From contig VZDJ01000623.1 of assembly GCA_008694505.1 (NCBI GenBank), positions 5,824,442 to 5,888,441 on the forward strand: a stretch of DNA of 64,000 bases, given 5' to 3'. Made by a program: the position numbers and the translations under genes. Every line of letters starts with the position of its first letter. The stretch's first letter is position 1. The notes below the pieces were generated by a model. That model was given only the letters and a program-made list of their open reading frames with translations. It did no database searches and was not told the origin of the DNA. The stretch comes from Cyanoderma ruficeps (Eukaryota > Chordata > Aves > Passeriformes > Timaliidae). This document shows, in pieces, positions 63,233-64,000 of this stretch.

Positions 63233-64000
63233 GTGCGTGACTGGTGGTGCTCTTCAGTGCCATTTGCTGCTTTATTATTTGCATGGTCTGCAGTGCTCAC
63301 TGTGAAGGAAGCAGTGCTACTGGCAATTCTCTGACCCCCTGGAAAATCTTGCCAGGTTTAGGAGAAATTCTGAATTCTTTCCTTGCCTCCGATAGAGTGT
63401 ACTATGGAAATACTCTTTTCTTGCCCTTCTAGTCACTAAAGTGGTAATTTGTGGGGATTGCACTCATAATCATGGTTTAAATTCGGATGTGACAATTTTA
63501 AAAATGATAACGGAATAAATTAATGAAGGGATAAATTAAGACATAATTTTCTGAAGTAGAACTCATAGTCACACTTTGTTCCAAAAGCCACGCAAGCTCA
63601 CACAAAGCACAGTTCCTACAATTTTTTATTTTTAAATATTTATAAAATGTAGCTATACATTTTTATATTTATCAGCAATTTATATCAATATCCTCAGATA
63701 TGAATCACATGTAAAAAATTAGAAGATATTTGATTTCCTTTGCATAGAAAGATTTAACTCACGTCTGGGAAGGATGTCTGCAGAGTCTTCTCTGTTTCTT
63801 GGTGGCTTCTTAACTCCAACTGTGCTTCTGAAGCAGTATGAAGCAATTGAGTCCTCTACTCCTACATCTCTCCTCATAAAAGGACTTTTTACCAACTTGA
63901 AAATGATATAAAAGGCAAAATAATGATAATTTCATTTTTTTAAATTATGAAGTATGTTTTATAGCGTACTGGATTTGCATGCAGTCCTGAATCTTTTTGC
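63233..64000 (+). other. PCLO: PCLO intron (3' part outside window)
   Basis: Start of the intron after the last visible C2A exon. AT-rich towards the end. No exon, repeat or gene recognised. Confidence 0.85.

Noticed and set aside
1..64000. tRNA, rRNA, snRNA, CRISPR, operon or phage-like systems
   Set aside because: No matching sequence signatures were seen. The window is vertebrate intronic sequence with scattered PCLO exons.

Overview
The window is vertebrate nuclear DNA, almost certainly from a bird. It is AT-rich, has no prokaryotic-style gene packing, and carries several fragments of CR1 LINEs. These include the typical avian/reptile CR1 reverse-transcriptase and 3'-end sequence with ATTCTATG-type tails. 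Repeat density is low, as is usual in bird genomes. I cannot name the species.

The only gene I can support is PCLO (Piccolo, the giant presynaptic active-zone scaffold), on the + strand. Ten consecutive internal exons can be placed with GT/AG splice sites, and their phases join without error: 2697-2833, 10652-10733, 23237-23362, 48582-48690, 49320-49387, 51904-52115, 57009-57059, 57939-58069, 59694-59720 and 63139-63232. The joined 1,037 nt encode the end of the region before the PDZ domain, the whole PDZ domain, the Ser/Pro-rich PDZ-C2A linker, and the first half of the C2A domain with its first Ca2+-binding loop. No start codon, promoter, stop codon or 3' end is in the window. The gene continues on both sides.

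Layout: 1-2696 is intron. From 2.7 to 23.4 kb lie the pre-PDZ exon and the first two PDZ exons, separated by large introns of 7.8 and 12.5 kb. A 25.2 kb intron (23363-48581) interrupts the PDZ domain. From 48.5 to 63.2 kb come seven more closely spaced exons. The most informative spot is the 27-nt microexon at 59694-59720. It encodes the nine-residue segment whose alternative splicing is known to control the Ca2+ response of the Piccolo C2A domain. It is flanked by what looks like a neuronal splicing code: a CU-rich tract, UGC motifs beside the acceptor, and a TGCATG downstream.

The introns hold six recognisable CR1 pieces, one probable endogenous-retrovirus LTR (minus orientation), a second LTR-like block, simple repeats, a near-perfect 24-bp fold-back, and two minus-strand stretches that read like eroded or uncharacterised protein sequence. 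I see no convincing second gene, RNA gene, CRISPR array or undescribed multi-gene system.
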